Source: Apoda limacodes (lineage: Eukaryota; Arthropoda; Insecta; Lepidoptera; Limacodidae). Taken from it: a stretch of 64,000 nucleotides of DNA. This document shows, piece by piece, positions 25,001 through 36,398 of this stretch. The DNA is taken from NCBI GenBank assembly GCA_946406115.1, contig OX291544.1, forward strand, positions 31,761,521 through 31,825,520, written 5' to 3'. The notes beneath the pieces are model-generated. The model ran no database searches. It had not been told where the DNA came from and saw nothing but the letters and a program-made list of their open reading frames with translations. Position 1 is the first letter of the stretch. Each line of letters starts with the position of its first letter. Position numbers and translations under genes: made by a program.

Positions 25001-25700
25001 AGCCGTAGACGCCTGAGCGGCGAGAGAATGTGCTGGGCCCATTATAACAGATCCGACATCAGTCGGAACAGCGACCAACCCACCTGGCTGAAGTAACATG
25101 GCCTTGTCCAGTCCGAGCAATCCAAGGACATCAGCGCCAAGCAGAAGCTCCAAAGGACCAGGTAGGTGGAACCTTTCATCGGCCAACTATAGACCAGACG
25201 AAAGATCCAGCACGTCCGTCAGCAGGGGCACCTGAGGGTGATGACCTAAAACATCCCTCAGGACAAAAGCTCCTAGATGATACTGCATGCTAGGATGGAG
25301 CAAGGAGGAAAAGGAAAACGAGACTGTACCCACGACGTTGTCCACCCGTACACCCCCTACTCCAGAAATCACATGACTCCGCGAACTTACCTGTAAGCGG
25401 AGACGCTTCACAAGCCACAGCGACATAAGACGGGGTGTCTGAGTCCAAAATGGCGCGCACAACTACACCAGGACCGTGCGGTGAATGTACTAGAAACTGC
25501 GCGGTGGGTAAAACAGTTGTGACAGGTGGTGGAGAGACTGGTGAAGGGGCTGCCACGAGTCAACGGGCCTTGGCCCGACCCGAGCGCCGAACTTGGCCCC
25601 GGGGCTCCTGTGGCTCATAATGCCCCACGCTTGAACCCGTATAAGCATACGGGTCCAACGCGAGCATAAGTGGCTGCCGAGAAGCGGCGCGCGAGCCAAT
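22032..25700 (-). pseudogene. BEL/Pao LTR-retrotransposon pol, broken and internally deleted
   Basis: Read on the minus strand, with frameshifts and stops, the order of domains is that of a Pao-type polyprotein. (1) Aspartic protease near 25435, where the active-site motif reads DSD in place of the usual DSG. (2) RT N-terminal part near 24570-24800 (HHAVFKNGKIRVVFDGSA). (3) RNase H near 23600-24210 (GFSDASESGYAA, LTIPKLELSGGALL, AWTDSQIVLSWF). (4) An integrase zinc region and core near 22600-23100 (DCGTNFKGA; WGGIFEAAVK). (5) The C-terminal domain (LTPGHFLIGSPL), with a stop at 22032. The RT palm with its YxDD motif is missing between about 24476 and 24561. Gag and the 5' LTR are absent. The GC content is visibly higher than the flanks. 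Dead copy. Confidence 0.9.
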
Positions 25701-26629
25701 ACCAATACAAATTAATTAAGCTCTAATTCTTCGAAGCATTCGTATCATTAATGTATTCATCAACGTTGTAATAGCTTTTTTTCATTTAACTATCTTTGAC
25801 ATATATTTTAAATTTATTTGGAGGTAAATTAACCACATGGTCTGGAATTTTATTGTAAAAATATACAACTTTGTATTGCAAAAGAACTGTGTACCTTATG
25901 GAACGACATTTTCAAAGTACAAATTTATCCTTGTTCCTTGTATTAACACTGTGTAGGTCACTATTTTTAGCAAATAAGTGTCATTTTTTGCGTACATACA
26001 TAATACAAGCGAAGATATATTGGCAAGAAACAGTTAAAATAATTATATATTAGTATATATAATAATTTCCCTAAAACCGTTCTGCTACTTTTGCAAATTA
26101 AAGACTGTATCAATATCAGCTGCCTTACCCCAAAGCAAAATGCCATAAGATTATGTCTTAATGGAAATAGCCAAAGTAGACCAAGCGAGCACGGTCAACA
26201 TCTGTCTGTAAACTGCCTAACTTTTCTAACTGCATAAGCAGCTGAACTAAGTTTCCTTGCAAAATTAATAAAGAAAAATCCAAAAATCGTTAATATGTAC
26301 TTACATCTTTAATTGCTTACAAACTTACGTTTACAGTTTGATCGATCGACCACGAATCGATGTACCTATAGCAGATCATTTTTTCAACTAAAAAGTTTAG
26401 TTTGTCCTATTCGAAAAAAACGGCTTAAAAATCTTTGTAACCTGATTTCAATGATAGACGAACAACTTACGTACAAGTTTCTACGGATACCTCGGCGCGC
26501 GAATAATACTACCACTTGTCTGGTTTTTTTTATAGTATTAAAGCTTTAATGTTTAAATGTGCACACTTATACATGTGTCTGACAGCGAAGAGTATACATA
26601 AATTGCCTGGCTAAGGTGTGATATTATTA
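25701..26629. other. AT-rich intergenic DNA, no gene seen
   Basis: The base composition drops sharply at about 25700, marking the broken 5' end of the BEL/Pao copy. No exon recognised. Confidence 0.55.
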
Positions 26630-26942
26630 GTTGCGTTTTGTTCACCGATATAATCTAATACCTTTAAACAAGCAAATTTTGTTTATATCTGAATTTCGGG
26701 AACGGCTCTAACGATTTTCATGAGATTTAGTATACTGGGGGTTATCGATCTAGCTAGGTTTCATTTTTGGAAAACGTCGTTTCATCCGTGTTTTCAGGCC
26801 ATATGATGGATGATAAACTAAAAATAAGACTCATCCTGACATCTATTGGCGAGTAGTAGTACTATTATATTTACCGACACAGCAACGCTTAAGCTACTTG
26901 ACAATAAATGGCGTTGTTAAGCAACACTAAAGCTACTTGACA
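26630..26942 (+). repeat. Dispersed repeat 'B', longer copy
   Basis: Contains TTCGGGAACGGCTCTAACGA, GATCTAGCTAGGTTTCATTT and, near its right end, AGCAACGCTTAAGCTACTTG, the inverted counterpart of the block at 19285-19320. The last block is partly duplicated (CTAAAGCTACTTGACAATAGA). The block order resembles lepidopteran Helitron-like non-autonomous repeats; tentative. Confidence 0.5.
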
Positions 26943-29900
26943 ATAGATAGATAGATAAATACTTTTTGAACACCAAAATGTTTTCATTTACATAAAGAGA
27001 ATAAAAGTAGACAAAAGTATACAATTAGGCAGTCTTAACACTTTAAAGCGATTTCTACCAGACAGAGGATAATAACAAAAATAAAAAATAAAAAAACCAG
27101 AGGTAGGTGAACCAAAATAAGGATGTAATATTTACGAGTAAAGAAATATCTTTAACTACACTTAAATACAAAAATACATATAAGTCATATATAAATATCT
27201 ATAATACAAATAAATATAATTTTATACGCTTTAATACTTACAGTGCTCCGCTTTACAAATCGTTTAAAAGTATAAGGACATTGCGCTTTTTTAATTAATA
27301 AAGGCAGAGAATTCCAAAGTTTAAAGGCTTGTACAGTAAAAGATTTGTTGTCAAAGTTAGTGGAATCAGCAGTGTTTTTAAAAGTAGATGAGTCGAGGGA
27401 CGGAGGTTGGAATTACAAATTCCTATAAATTGGATATGCAGTTGGCGGTTGCAGCCATTACTGCTTCACCGGGATTTTGGGGCGAGACTCTCAAGGAGTC
27501 TCAGCCCAAATAGCGCCCATCGCTCAAAGGCCCGCGAAGGGAGCCTTGGCTTGGGTTTTTGTCCCTTCGACCGGCGTGAGCCTCGCACCCAAAGGTGAGA
27601 GCGCCAGGAGGGGATTTCCCTGTTACGCGGTTGCGGTTGCGATTGCTATTGAGTGGGGGCGAGAAGCGTAATGCTGTACAGAAGTGTAAGGACGTGTATA
27701 TCCCGGCGAATACGGATCGGATGCCACTTGAGCTCGTGGCGAAAGTAGAAAACACGGTCATATTTGCGAACGTATACATAGATTCTGTAGACGCTCAAGT
27801 TTATTTAATTGGTCCTCAGTGAGAAAACAGATGGCGTCAGCGTAATCGTAAATGGGAGGAAGTAATGTCTGCGCAAGGGTAATTTTAGTGGGAACAGGTA
27901 GAAAATTACGCATACGTCTTAAAGAACTTACATTTGCGTATAACTTCCGACTTAATTCTTGTAGATGAGGTGCCCCAGAAAGAGTACGGACAGTAATAAT
28001 ACTAAGATTCTTAACTTTTTCGCTATAGGGGAATATAATAACACCATCAAGTTGTACTAGGTATAGCTGGGAGAAATTAATTCTTGTTACTAATTTTGGA
28101 CTTCCGATTAGGATTACTTGAGATTTATCCGTATTTATAGTAAGTCCATGCCGTTTACTCCATTTTGTTATGTAGTCTAAGTCAGAATTCATATTTACGA
28201 TGGCTTTGTGTAGATCAGTTGAAGGTGCTTGAGTAAAGATTTGTAAATCATCTGCATAAATGTGGGAGGGAGAGAAATTTCTTAAGATATTGAATTAATA
28301 AAAATAGCGAAAAGAAGTGGAGTCAATACTCCACCCTGAGGCACTCCAGCACGTATGTCACTCCAAAAAGAAAAAGAGTCCTCAACCGTTCTCAAAAGAG
28401 TCGTTTCTGGTGGTCTTGCAAGTAGCTGTGAAACCATTCAATTGCCGCTGGATATATGTAAATAAAGCGTAATCTGCCAAGTAAAATATCAAGGTCAATG
28501 GTTTAAAAAGCGATGCTAAAATCTAAAAGTGGTAGGACTATAAGTTTAGTACGTTCCATTTCCAATGATATATCACCAATAACCTTAGTGAGTGCAGTAG
28601 TCATACTATGACCAGGACGGAAACCGGATAGGAAAGGATTAAGGAGGCCATTGTTCGTAAGAAACGTACTCAGCTGCTGTTGAACAAGACGTTCTAGGAC
28701 TTTCATTAGAAAGTGTAATATGGAGATATGACGGTAGTCAAATAATGAATTGGGATTAGAGTTTTTTGGTAAAGGAATTATTTTAGCCCGTTTTCACCAC
28801 TCAGAGAATCTACCAGTCAAAATTGATGAATTAAGGATTTCGGTACGGGTAAGCAATTATGTCAAGGATAGGAATGATCATATTGCGACTAATGCTGTCA
28901 GTCCCAGCACTGGCACTGGATGCAATAGACAGTACGCTCTTCTCAACGCAGACAGCAAACTGATTGAAAATAAATGGAAGGTAATCAGGAGTTGGGATCA
29001 TTGAAAAACTTGTTAGACTTTGGCTTTTCTTACTTCCTTCAATATTGGCAGAAGCCGAAAAGGGCTAATTGAGGAGATTTAATCAAAGTTATTAGAAGGT
29101 GTCTCAGGACGAGTTTCCCAACTCCTAATGATTTTAGAAATTTCTCGACTCTAGACGTGTCCTCGTTTTCAATTGATTTATGAATGTGCCGCCTTTGCGA
29201 ATCCCTACATATCTTTTTGCAGTGATTTCTGAGTATTTTATAATTTTGAAAATTCACGTCTGTAGTGAGCTTTGACTCTTGCCTTTGCCAAAATAAAGCC
29301 GTCAGACAAAAATTAAAAATTAGGGCCTTTTCGTCAACAGTTTTTGCTTCACTAAAAGATAACCAGTCAATAATCTTTTTGTAAATTCTCGATATTTACA
29401 CCACTAAAATTGCGCAGTAGAAAAATTCTCAATTTCGCTTTTGGAGGACGTATTTTCTATGAGAGGTTTATATGATCATGGTATGAGAACGCGTCGTCTG
29501 CGTATTGCCCATGTTTATACACATGATTTGAAGAAGAAACCATAATAAGGTCAAGGAGAAACGGAGTACAGTTTGGAAGGATATGAGTAGCATCAAGAGG
29601 TAGTTTGCATGTTACAAGGGTTGACGACAGAATGGAGATGAAGGGAGCGATTAGCGTTTTTGATTGAAGTGTTGAAATCACTCATAATGATAGAGTGATT
29701 ATACAGAGTGTTAAAAGTTTCTAAAAGATTTTCGAACGAGGCAAAGTAATTTTTTTGGAGGGAAGGACTAGAATACACCTAGAAGAATTTTAGAGTGCGA
29801 AAGGGAAATTTCTATTAAATGGCAACCCGGACCCGGTCTGCCTACGCGATCGTTCCGAAATAAGCGGAAACCAGGCAAAGAATATGAAGAAGATGAAGAA

Positions 29901-30030
29901 GAGCGTTTAAGCCAGGTTTCAGAAACAAGTATTGCATGAAGATTTTTGCAATCAAATTACGCCAGCATATCAGGATAATGAGCCTGAATACTTAGGGCAT
30001 TTCTATAAATTGTATTAAAGTTTTAACTTT
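26943..30030 (-). mobile_element. LINE with endonuclease and RT (CR1/Jockey-like), 5' truncated, nested insertion
   Basis: On the minus strand a degraded non-LTR element runs from an APE-type endonuclease (LVSETWLK and RNDRVGRPG near 29830-29930, MSDFNTS near 29670, LDLI...HGQYADD near 29500-29560) into RT (SGFRPGHSMTTALTKV near 28610-28650; GVLTP-like near 28330; KRHGLTINTDKSQVILIG near 28100-28160). The C-terminal thumb follows (QTLLPPIYDYAD, LERLQNLCIR) near 27780-27870. After a frameshift, VRKYDRVFYFRHELKW lies near 27700-27770. Beyond a nested insertion, FTVQAFKLWNSLPLL lies near 27300-27345. It ends in a (TATC)n tail at 26943-26960, a usual LINE 3' end. ORF1 is missing, and several stops and frameshifts make it dead. 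Confidence 0.85.
27415..27655 (+). mobile_element. Insertion nested in the LINE (GC-rich repeat fragment)
   Basis: A GC-rich block (CAGCCATTACTGCTTCACCG ... CGAAGGGAGCCTTGGCTTGG ... GGATTTCCCTGTTACGCGG) interrupts the LINE coding frame between its VRKYDRVF and FTVQAFKLWN segments. The open frames in it (SKAREGSLGLGFCPFDRREP) resemble the 5' region of lepidopteran non-LTR elements, but the family is not certain. It is inserted on the opposite strand to the host LINE. Confidence 0.5.
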
Positions 30031-30689
30031 AAAATTAAAGATTGGTTCTCAAGCACAGTTCAGATGATGCTTGCTTTGTTAAAAAAAAACGAACAAAACG
30101 CAGCTTATAATATTATATCTATTAACAATAGATTTCACCGAAAGTGATGCCAGAGGGAGTGGTATGGCAGTGTAGACTTGTTCTATTCAAGTGATATTTT
30201 AAACCTGCCAAATAAGCTGAAAGACTATTTAATTGCCTTAAAATCCATTTAGGGTAGGTAAGGTAATGCTTAAGCACATAAAGATCGAATTTATATATCT
30301 TGTAAATCGCTGCTCGTCGTAATGTTTTAATTAAGAGTCTAGTAGTGCCTCGCGGTTTCAGTTAAGACTCAACTTTCAGCTTTAATTTACAGCTTTTTAT
30401 TCAAAATCATTCAGTCTACATTTTCTTTTAGGACCCTTATGGTTTCGCCACGTCTGTCCGTCCATATGTTACTGTCATTTCAATAAACTTAGACTATGGG
30501 GTTCAACAAACATAATATCTATGGCTTTATCATACAATCACTACAAAATTTAGATAAAATAAACAGCCTCGCCTTAACTGTTTTTCCAGGTGACCGTATC
30601 AAAATAACCGTAAACAAGACTATGTCTAATGCTCACTAAAAATATTCACGTGTCATATTGAAAACGGTCCCTACCTAATATCTAGCAGT
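30031..30689. other. Intergenic DNA with a repeat fragment
   Basis: The segment 30430-30475 (GGACCCTTATGGTTTCGCCACGTCTGTCC) is an inverted relative of the GACGGACGGACATG repeats near 12840 and 58500. No gene seen. Confidence 0.45.
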
Positions 30690-30990
30690 CCTGCTCTTGT
30701 TGGCTAAGACGTCACATGGGGTTGTCCCTTGTTTGCCAGTGCCTTCTAGTACTCTTTTTGTGTGCCACGCCGCAGCGTAGAGTTCTAGTGCTCCAAAATT
30801 GTGTTTGTTGCACACAGGGGTTCGCGGGACCAACCGGTCCGATTGTTCCTTCCCGCACCCTTTCTCTTTCACAGTCGTACAATAGGCAGTTCCATAATTC
30901 ATGCTCTCTATCTTCTTATTCTGCTCCACATGCACACTCTGTCCTTCATTCAATTTCAACTCGTAAAATGTCTTTCTGAAGCAGCCGCGC
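30690..30990 (-). pseudogene. R1-type LINE ORF2 C-terminal remnant
   Basis: On the minus strand one frame reads ECACGAE, a stop, then EDREHELWNCLLYDCERER. This gives a C-x-C...H...C arrangement followed by LY and charged residues, as in the zinc-binding C-terminus of R1-clade non-LTR elements. A second frame then gives FGALELYAAAWHTKR, matching the following helix. Two frames plus a stop mean a dead fragment. The 114-codon open frame in another phase (30675-31019) is a shadow. Confidence 0.55.
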
Positions 30991-31911
30991 TTTGTGATAC
31001 CATATGGTTTGATTCGCAAATTTAAAAACGTTAAGCAATCTATGGAAGGAAAATGGTTCCGGAAATATGCCTACTTAATGTGCATACAAAAATTATGTAT
31101 TTTTTTGGTGATTTCCACAAAAAATATAAAAGCATCAAAATAATATTGAAAGCTAAAATATATTTTATTAAATTATCTCCAAAACACTTTTTAGTTCATT
31201 TTGATAGGTCTAATAATTTTGGAAATAATTATGCCTGCACATGACAAAAAATATTAAGCAAAAACGTGAAAAGTGCCTCCAAGATAGTCTTGTCTAGGTA
31301 CTGACATTCAAGATAACCCTGACTACTTTGGCAACTGCACATATAATAACCAAATAACCTATTCACTTTCACCATAAAATTATAGAATTTTGCTTTACTC
31401 CAAAACATGAACAGTCAAGTGGATCAAAGAGTTAGGAAAGTTAATTATTTTAAAAATCATGATGGGCAGAACCTTTTGCAGACAAGCAAATGACCCACCT
31501 GTTGTTAAGTGATCACCGTAGCCTTTAGATGCTTGTATCAATTGCGGCTACATAAGCCGCACGCCAAATCTGCAATGTGGTCCATTTCATTTGCACGAAC
31601 TCTTGGCAAGTCCAGAGGATAGCAACTTCGACAGAAGACCCCGATGCACCCGATCGAACACCTTCGCTGTGTTCAGGCTACATGCCTGGACCTTCCCCTG
31701 ACTCAATGACTAGTGCCCAACAGTATGAAAATTCCGACCATAAAGCCAATCCCGCGTGATTTAAATACCCTCTTAATACAGTGGCAGTTAATGTATTAAT
31801 GTCAATTTGTTCTGTACTAGATACCCACCCATGCCACTCTACAACTTGATTTAGATAGTAGTATGATGCGCGCGCGCCACGTAAGAAGAGACTTTGCACA
31901 CCACGTGTTTA
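30991..31911. other. Intergenic DNA, no gene seen
   Basis: A short piece at about 31480-31560 (CAGACAAGCAAATGACCCACC ... GTGATCACCGTAGCC) is an old inverted LINE-tail relative. Otherwise nothing recognised. Confidence 0.45.
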
Positions 31912-32149
31912 TCCATATATTAATATTATAAATGCGAAAGTAACTCTGTCTGTTTGTCTGTCTGTTACCTCTTCACGCTTAAACCGCTGTACCGATTAAG
32001 ATGAGATTTTTCATGGAGATAATAAATCCCGAAAAAGGACATAGGGTACTTGAAAACGTTAAGTGTGAGTCTGTTTTGTTTTAGGAGTTGTGAAGTTGCC
32101 GTTGAAATCCTTCACCGATAACCGAATTTAGGGCGGGCAAAAGCTGGTA
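31912..32149 (-). repeat. Short interspersed repeat, family 'A', inverted
   Basis: Reverse complement of the blocks at 7262: AATATTATAAATGCGAAAGT, a TGTCTGTT run, TTACCTCTTCACGCTTAAAC and ACCGATAACCGAATTTAGGG. Confidence 0.75.
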
Positions 32150-32475
32150 GTTTTCTCTTACGCAGAGGGGCGATGGGGCAAGACTAGCTACGGTGACAGC
32201 GCATGTGCCGTAGTTGCCTCACCTTAATAAACGTATAACTATTGTTGTGAGTGCACTAACTATCTGTACAGCTGCACAAACACCCCACTTCTACCGCTCG
32301 CCAAGTCTCTATTTACGTGGCGCGCATTAAACATTGAAATTTTTGGCGCTGCCGAATTTCCGATGCATAGTATGTATATAATAAACGCAACAAGAACCAA
32401 AGCTTTAATAACATTCAATCATGCTATGAGTGTGTGTTCATTTGTTTTTGTGTTTCATTCTTACAGTACATCATC

Positions 32476-32735
32476 ATTCACCTGTCAACAACTACTGCTT
32501 AAACACCATCTTACGCTACCGCTTGACGGTGCGGATCACACTCACACATAGTTGGAGATGTGCATTGTATCAAATTACTTGTTCAGTTGTCCTTGCAATA
32601 CATAATATTTATTCACCTGTCAACAACTACTCCTAAAGCGCCATCTTACGCTACTGCTTGGAGGCGCAGGTCATATCCACACATAGCTATAGATGAGCAA
32701 TGAGCATTGTATAAAATTATTAGTTTAGTTTTCCT
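32476..32735. repeat. Two-copy tandem duplication, about 115 bp unit
   Basis: Both copies contain TCACCTGTCAACAACTACT, GCGCCATCTTACGCTACTG-like, ACACATAGYT and GCATTGTATMAAATTA in the same order. They start at about 32476 and about 32592 and are diverged by roughly 15-20%. The open frames across them are not genes. Confidence 0.7.
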
Positions 32736-33959
32736 TACATTGACTGACGTATTTATGTGAATATGGTAAACACAAAAAGTAATAAAAACATTCAAATATA
32801 TATAATATATTATAATTCCTACTACGTGAAAATATAAATGTAATGATTAGGTAGGTACATACATAGGTAAATACCTCCCTGCATTAATCAACACAAACTT
32901 TTACACAGAGTGTAAATTGTAGACAGCAGTCAATAGTATCAGTGAATACACGATCAAGTTATGCATGAACATTGGGCGAGGGACAATTCAGTACAGCTTT
33001 CATAAATGTTCCATTAAAACAACCAATCTGCTCGTCACACGTTCATGTAGCAAACGGAGACGAATGGCCTATTTCAAATTCAGACATTCATTTATATTTA
33101 TTACTATCCCATGCGCGATAAAACAATATCCGGTTAATATAATCTACTAGATATCTGATAAACCACAAAATGCATGCAAATTTTATTCCACGATTCGGAC
33201 TTAGCTGGTCTTTGGCGTCATACTCATGATTGAAATCATTCTAAACATTCTAAAGTTCAAGGCTAATCTGTGGAAAGAACGCGTTTATGTCTAATCGTGG
33301 GCAAGGCAAAGGTAAGCGCTATACAGCCTCAGAAAATAAATGATAAATAGATATGGTATGACAGAATACGCTTCGCTTTCTTGGATATTGGATTTATTAT
33401 TTATTCCTATAAACTTTAAATTGAAGGACATGAGGATAAATAAAACGTAAGATAAAAAAATAGATGATGCCATGAATACTTAGTAACATAATGTGGGTAA
33501 CTGTTTGTAGGTACGTAGGCATATATAAAGATGTGCATAAATATTCTTAGAATAATACTTACGAATTTAAACAACGTAATATTCTAAGTCAAGGAATAAA
33601 GCGCGTCCTATATGATGACGCTACTTTCTCATAGGTATCATGTTTATCTATAACGTGAAAATAGTTAAAGTCCTTTGAAGGATTTTAGAACATGATGGAT
33701 CTAGTATGGCTAGTTTCTTACCGCTGCTTGGCCTGCGCAAAATTTAATTTACGGGCGGCGCTTGGGGTCTGATTAAGGGAACACCCAGAATTACCGGGAA
33801 TGAATTCTTTACGTTATTTATGTTACATGTTACATTAGGATATAATCATTTTCGGGGAACACTGATAAAATCTTCTTTGACTGACCAGTGGAAGGGACGC
33901 AACACTACCGAAGGAAGCTGACCTGAGAATTTCAGATCTATCGATTATAGTTCTTATTT
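32736..33959. other. Intergenic DNA, no gene seen
   Basis: AT-rich; no exon or named repeat recognised. Confidence 0.5.
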
Positions 33960-34650
33960 CAGTAGTATGTCACCCCCTTAGCGATGATTTTGCAAAACCT
34001 AAAACTTCTGTAGCACGTAATTTCTTACATTTGCAACTGAAAATGTATCTTTATACTAATTTTAATAGTTTTGGTAACAAAAATAACGAGATTGTCATAT
34101 AAAATATCATCCCTAATAGTACCCCCTAGGAGATTATTTTCCAAAATCCGTCAAAGACGTCCATTCTTGAATTAAAACTAAAGTCCAAATACCAATTCCA
34201 AGCTATTTAATTTTCTAAGAATGCTGTCGAAAATTTTATGTCAGACAGAGACAGCTTAAACCATTTTTTATGGTTTTTTTTACAAAAATGACCGCATTCC
34301 CATTCCCTACACATCTTTCGTAAGTTTCAACCATATGACTAAATAATAGTTTTGATGATTAATGGAATCCTAAAAGAAATGCGGATTTGCATAGATGCAA
34401 AATTTAATCTCTATTTCAGCATCTCAGCGGATAATTTTACTCGTATTAAAAAAATGCTAAATCGTTTCTAATAGCACCTGAAAGATTATAAATACAACTT
34501 CCATTATTTTTTTTTTGACAAACATGACCGGATTCGATTCCCATGCAAAATTTTATACCCTATTGAACCCCTTAGGGCTTAGGGGTTATTTTGTCAAAAA
34601 CGATGGAACACTTAGTGAAGCTCTACGTTTTGAAAGAAACCTACGAATAA
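33960..34650 (-). repeat. Decayed internal-repeat element ('CCCCTAGG...TTTTCC' family)
   Basis: The motif CCCYTAGSGATTATTTTCCAAAAYC-like recurs at about 33975, 34125 and 34570, with AT-rich spacers. The same motif in inverted orientation recurs within the MIC19 intron at about 39690-40330. Non-coding. Confidence 0.5.
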
Positions 34651-35377
34651 AAAAAAGGCTGTCTTGATATGTCCTTATACATATATCCTTTTTTTCTGCC
34701 TCAGCATTATCAACGGACATCTAACCTGTTCAAAACACTTCCTTGGCCTGTGAAACGCTGACATATTAACACGGAATATTGCACGCCTCAATAGCGGAGC
34801 GGTGAGGTAGTGCTCTACTCTCGACATGTCAAAAAACCCAGTCTTTCGAAACTTAAATGACGTTTTTTTTTTAATATAACACTTACAGGATAATATGAGT
34901 GCACAAATATGAAGTTAAATAATCTGTCTAGCACATATGGTACATTTTATAAACAATTAATTTGTTTAATATAATAAATAATAACAATCAAACTAATCAT
35001 TCTTGGACGTCCGTGAGTCTGTGTTTATGTGATCATGTATGTGGCAGAGAAATTGGTCGAAAAATTCATCTTACCGGAATACTTTTGTTTTTAATATATA
35101 AAGTATTACACTGTGCTGATTCCTAGTTAATATTAGCGTTCTAAGTACTGTCGTTTAATTATAATTTATAAAAAACTAATATACCACTGTATACTGTATA
35201 ACTATATATATATATTTTATTTTTATTTTATAGTATATTTTTTCCTCATCTTATTTGTTATTTTAAAAAACTTGAGTTTTTGTTTTAGAATTTTTTTTTT
35301 AAATGTGAATGACCGCTATGAGGCGTGCACTTTTGGATTTTCCAAATTTTCCTAATATTCCTATAGATATTATATAT
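34651..35377. other. AT-rich intergenic DNA, no gene seen
   Basis: No exon recognised. Confidence 0.5.
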
Positions 35378-35500
35378 TATTAGATTTTTGAAGGGTCGGC
35401 AACACGTGAGTGATACCCCTGGTGCTGCAAGCGTCCATAGGCTACGGTGACCGCTTACCATCGGGCGGACCGTAAGCTTGTTTTCCACAAAAAAAAAAAT
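35378..35500 (+). repeat. LINE 3' tail, family 'T', poly(A)-ended
   Basis: GGGTCGGCAACACGTGAGTG then the CATAGGCTACGGTGACCGC block, ending CGTAAGCTTG...CCAC plus A10. Same family as 2595. Confidence 0.8.
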
Positions 35501-36154
35501 GTATATCACATTTGTACCTGTAAAGATCTAAAACTCAGTAGGTCGAATCGAAAACCGTAAATTACTGCATTATGTTTTACGAAGACATAACGACTGCAAT
35601 CGGAATATTAATGACCATTATTTATGGCCAAATTATTTCCCACAATAAAAGTTATAGTCTATCTACAGCCTCTGACCTTCTAAACTTGCAGAAACTTTGC
35701 ACGTTTATTAAAAATTAGCCATTTTGAGTTTTGTTGAGTTGTGTTGGAGATTTAATTTTAATTTTGAATTGAAAAAGTTTCAATCCTCGAATAAATGTAA
35801 AAAAATGTTTAAATATTCCACAAAAAGTATAATATAAGCATATAAGTGCTTATATTATACTTGTAAGATATTTGTAATGAATATCTTTTTTAGGATTTAA
35901 CAAATCCCACCATCTATCCATATCCATCTACTTAACCCTAAAATTGGTTTAATTTGAGAAATATTTATTTGTCACAGAACCGAAGACAAAGCCCACGAAG
36001 CTTTATATAACTCGTAAAATTCAATATAGCCTCACATGAAATGGCTTACGTATTCGATTTTTACCAAAACGACATTTGGTGTCAATGCCAAATATCTAAT
36101 CGTCCACGATTTCTCCTTAAATGCACTCTCAGGCCGTTCGTTGTAGGAAGCATT
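35501..36154. other. Intergenic DNA with one hairpin
   Basis: No gene seen; the hairpin at 35825-35862 is listed separately. Confidence 0.5.
35825..35862. repeat. 16-bp perfect hairpin
   Basis: The arms AAGTATAATATAAGCA and TGCTTATATTATACTT are exact reverse complements around a 6-base loop (TATAAG). Confidence 0.7.
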
Positions 36155-36398
36155 ATCCATACTAATATAATAAATGCGAAAGTTACTCTGTCTATCTGTC
36201 AGTCTGTTACCTTTTTATGCTTAAATCTCTAAACCGATTAAGATGAAATTTGGTATAGAGATAGCTTAAGTCCTGAGACATAGTCTACTTAAAAACGTCA
36301 AGTGTGAGTCGTTTTCTTTATAATTGATGAATTGCCGTTAAAATTCTACACCGATTACCGAATTTAGGGCTGGTGGAACCGCGGTCAAAAACTAGTTT
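36155..36398 (-). repeat. Short interspersed repeat, family 'A', inverted
   Basis: Starts ATCCATACTAATATAATAAA and passes through ATGCGAAAGTTACTCTGTC, AAACCGATTAAGATGAAATT and ACCGATTACCGAATTTAGGG to AAAAACTAGTTT. Second complete inverted copy, close to 31912. Confidence 0.75.

Noticed and set aside
22007..25620. Plus-strand open frames across the BEL/Pao region
   Set aside because: They are antisense shadows of the retrotransposon pol.
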